Assembly: GCA_934667465.1 (NCBI GenBank)
Contig: CAKUMG010000378.1
Coordinates: 1-6,210 of the forward strand
Direction: 5' to 3'
Source of the DNA: an uncultured Actinoplanes sp.
GTDB lineage: Bacteria; Actinomycetota; Actinomycetes; Mycobacteriales; Micromonosporaceae
Length of the DNA: 6,210 nt
Of the stretch, positions 5,563 through 6,210 are shown piece by piece (position 1 is the first letter of the stretch; the number at the start of each line of letters is the position of its first letter). The notes beneath the pieces are model-generated. The model saw nothing but the letters and a program-made list of their open reading frames with translations, ran no database searches and had not been told where the DNA came from. Position numbers and translations under genes: made by a program.

Positions 5563-5568
5563 TATGGT
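5563..5568 (+). promoter_or_regulatory. Putative leaderless -10 box of dcd
   Basis: TATGGT (TANNNT, 4 of 6 to TATAAT) ends 6 nt before the dcd ATG at 5575, and no ribosome site is present, so the dcd mRNA is probably leaderless. No good -35 is visible. A 12-bp palindrome GCCCGGCCGGGC lies upstream at 5523-5534. Confidence 0.5.
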
Positions 5569-5574
5569 GTTCCG

Positions 5575-6153
5575 ATGCTGCTCTCCGACCGTGACCTGGT
5601 CTCCGAGATCAAGGCGGGCACCCTCGCCCTCGAGCCGTTCGAGCCGGAGCTGTTGCAGCCGTCCAGCATCGACGTGCGGCTGGACCGCCTCTTCCGCGTG
5701 TTCAACAACCACCTCTACACGCACATCGACCCCGCGGAGCGTCAGGACGACCTGACCTCGGAGGTGGATGTGCCCGCCGGCGAGCCGTTCGTGCTGCACC
5801 CGGGCGAGTTCGTGCTGGCGTCGACGCTCGAGGTCATCACCCTGGGGGATGAACTCGCCGCCCGGCTGGAGGGCAAGAGCAGCCTCGGCCGGCTCGGCCT
5901 GCTGACCCACTCGACGGCCGGCTTCATCGACCCGGGCTTCTCCGGTCACGTGACGCTGGAGCTGTCCAACGTGGCCAACCTGCCGATCAAGCTGTGGCCC
6001 GGCATGAAGATCGGACAGCTGTGCATCTTCCGGCTGTCGAGCCCGGCGGAGCACCCGTACGGGTCAGCCGTCTACGGCTCCCGCTACCAGGGCCAGCGCG
6101 GACCGACCCCGAGCCGCAGCTCACTCAACTTCCGGGTGTGGCCCACCGCCTGA
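5575..6153 (+). CDS. dcd: dCTP deaminase (possibly bifunctional dCTP deaminase/dUTPase)
   Basis: This encodes 192 residues, the usual length of actinobacterial Dcd. The enzyme deaminates dCTP in the cytoplasm to feed dUMP and then dTTP synthesis. The N-terminus [30 protein letters not shown], the active-site segment [10 protein letters not shown] (Ser102, Arg106) and [21 protein letters not shown] (Ala115, Asp119, catalytic Glu129) are all present, followed by [17 protein letters not shown] and [15 protein letters not shown]. Numbering agrees with the M. tuberculosis enzyme, which is a bifunctional dUMP-forming deaminase/dUTPase, so bifunctionality is likely but not proven. The start at 5575 matches the family start; an in-frame ATG at 5380 would add a non-homologous leader. 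The last residues VWPTA and the TGA lie in a 21-bp tandem repeat, so the C-terminus is probably a recent variant. It is divergent from the PNPOx-like gene. Confidence 0.96.
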   Translation: MLLSDRDLVSEIKAGTLALEPFEPELLQPSSIDVRLDRLFRVFNNHLYTHIDPAERQDDLTSEVDVPAGEPFVLHPGEFVLASTLEVITLGDELAARLEGKSSLGRLGLLTHSTAGFIDPGFSGHVTLELSNVANLPIKLWPGMKIGQLCIFRLSSPAEHPYGSAVYGSRYQGQRGPTPSRSSLNFRVWPTA

Positions 6154-6210
6154 AGCGCGTGACCCACCGCCTGATGGGTGTGGCCCACCGCCTGAAGCGC
6201 GTGACCCACC
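6138..6210 (+). repeat. 21-bp tandem repeat running off the window
   Basis: Units at 6138-6158, 6159-6179 and 6180-6200, plus ten bases of a fourth, follow GTGRCCCACCGCCTGAWGSGY. Units one and three are identical, so there is also a 42-bp period. The first unit holds the dcd stop codon, and TGA recurs in the dcd frame in each unit. The array continues beyond the window, so its copy number is unknown. Because the unit is a multiple of three, other frames stay open on both strands; a gene converging from the right cannot be excluded. Confidence 0.88.

Noticed and set aside
5380..5574. Earlier in-frame ATG for dcd
   Set aside because: The added 65 residues overlap the divergent gene and the LexA box and are not part of the conserved Dcd N-terminus.
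4962..5594. Plus-strand frame antisense to the PNPOx-like gene
   Set aside because: Gly/Val-rich shadow; the minus strand has the recognisable split-barrel domain.
4156..6054. A 632-residue open frame on the minus strand
   Set aside because: It runs antisense to dcd, through the PNPOx-like gene in another frame and through the tRNA. It is Arg/Pro/His-rich, and its piece SMAEHQLPKLTVRVRFPSPA is the well-known false peptide from translated tRNA-Gly.

Overview
The window is very GC-rich, codons end mostly in G or C, and the gene families present are typical of high-GC Gram-positive bacteria: a class E sortase, a bacterial GPP34/GOLPH3-like protein, a Cys-rich conserved actinomycete protein and an actinobacterial-type dCTP deaminase. 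Together with several promoters that look leaderless (a TANNNT-like -10 ending 6 nt before ATG), this points to an actinomycete, probably Micromonosporaceae (Actinoplanes/Micromonospora-like). The genus is an inference.

Layout. 3-1696 (+): the 3' part of a class E sortase gene whose start lies upstream of the window, then a closely spaced small membrane-protein gene; together they form a cell-envelope operon. 1699-2376 (-): a GPP34-domain protein converging on that operon, with only 2 nt between the two stop codons. 2377-2521: a divergent promoter region with a good sigma-A-type promoter, a dyad and direct repeats. 2522-3367 (+): a secreted LamG/concanavalin-A-like protein. 3368-3644: an intergenic region ending in a 14-bp inverted repeat that covers the ribosome-binding site and start codon of the next gene. 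3645-4082 (+): a conserved protein with a Cys4 zinc-ribbon pattern and no known function. 4083-4491: no intact gene; it holds a coding-like remnant, a G-quadruplex motif and two strong hairpins. 4492-4562 (-): tRNA-Gly(CCC). 4613-4701: a nested hairpin whose apical loop carries a Shine-Dalgarno/anti-Shine-Dalgarno motif. 4698-5465 (-): a PNPOx-like flavin-binding split-barrel protein with a Pro/Thr/Ala-rich tail of about 95 residues. 5466-5574: a divergent promoter region with a perfect actinobacterial LexA (SOS) box. 5575-6153 (+): dcd, dCTP deaminase. A 21-bp tandem repeat starts inside the end of dcd and runs off the window.

How the parts relate. The sortase and its small neighbour probably act together at the membrane. 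The PNPOx-like gene, and possibly dcd, are candidates for DNA-damage control by LexA; dcd supplies dUMP for dTTP synthesis, so the link would make sense. The zinc-ribbon gene is the only one with both a strong Shine-Dalgarno sequence and an occluding hairpin, so it is the best candidate for control at translation. No complete new multi-gene system is evident. The most interesting unexplained signals are the SD-sequestering hairpin at 3576-3648, the LexA box at 5479-5494 and the nested hairpin at 4613-4701.
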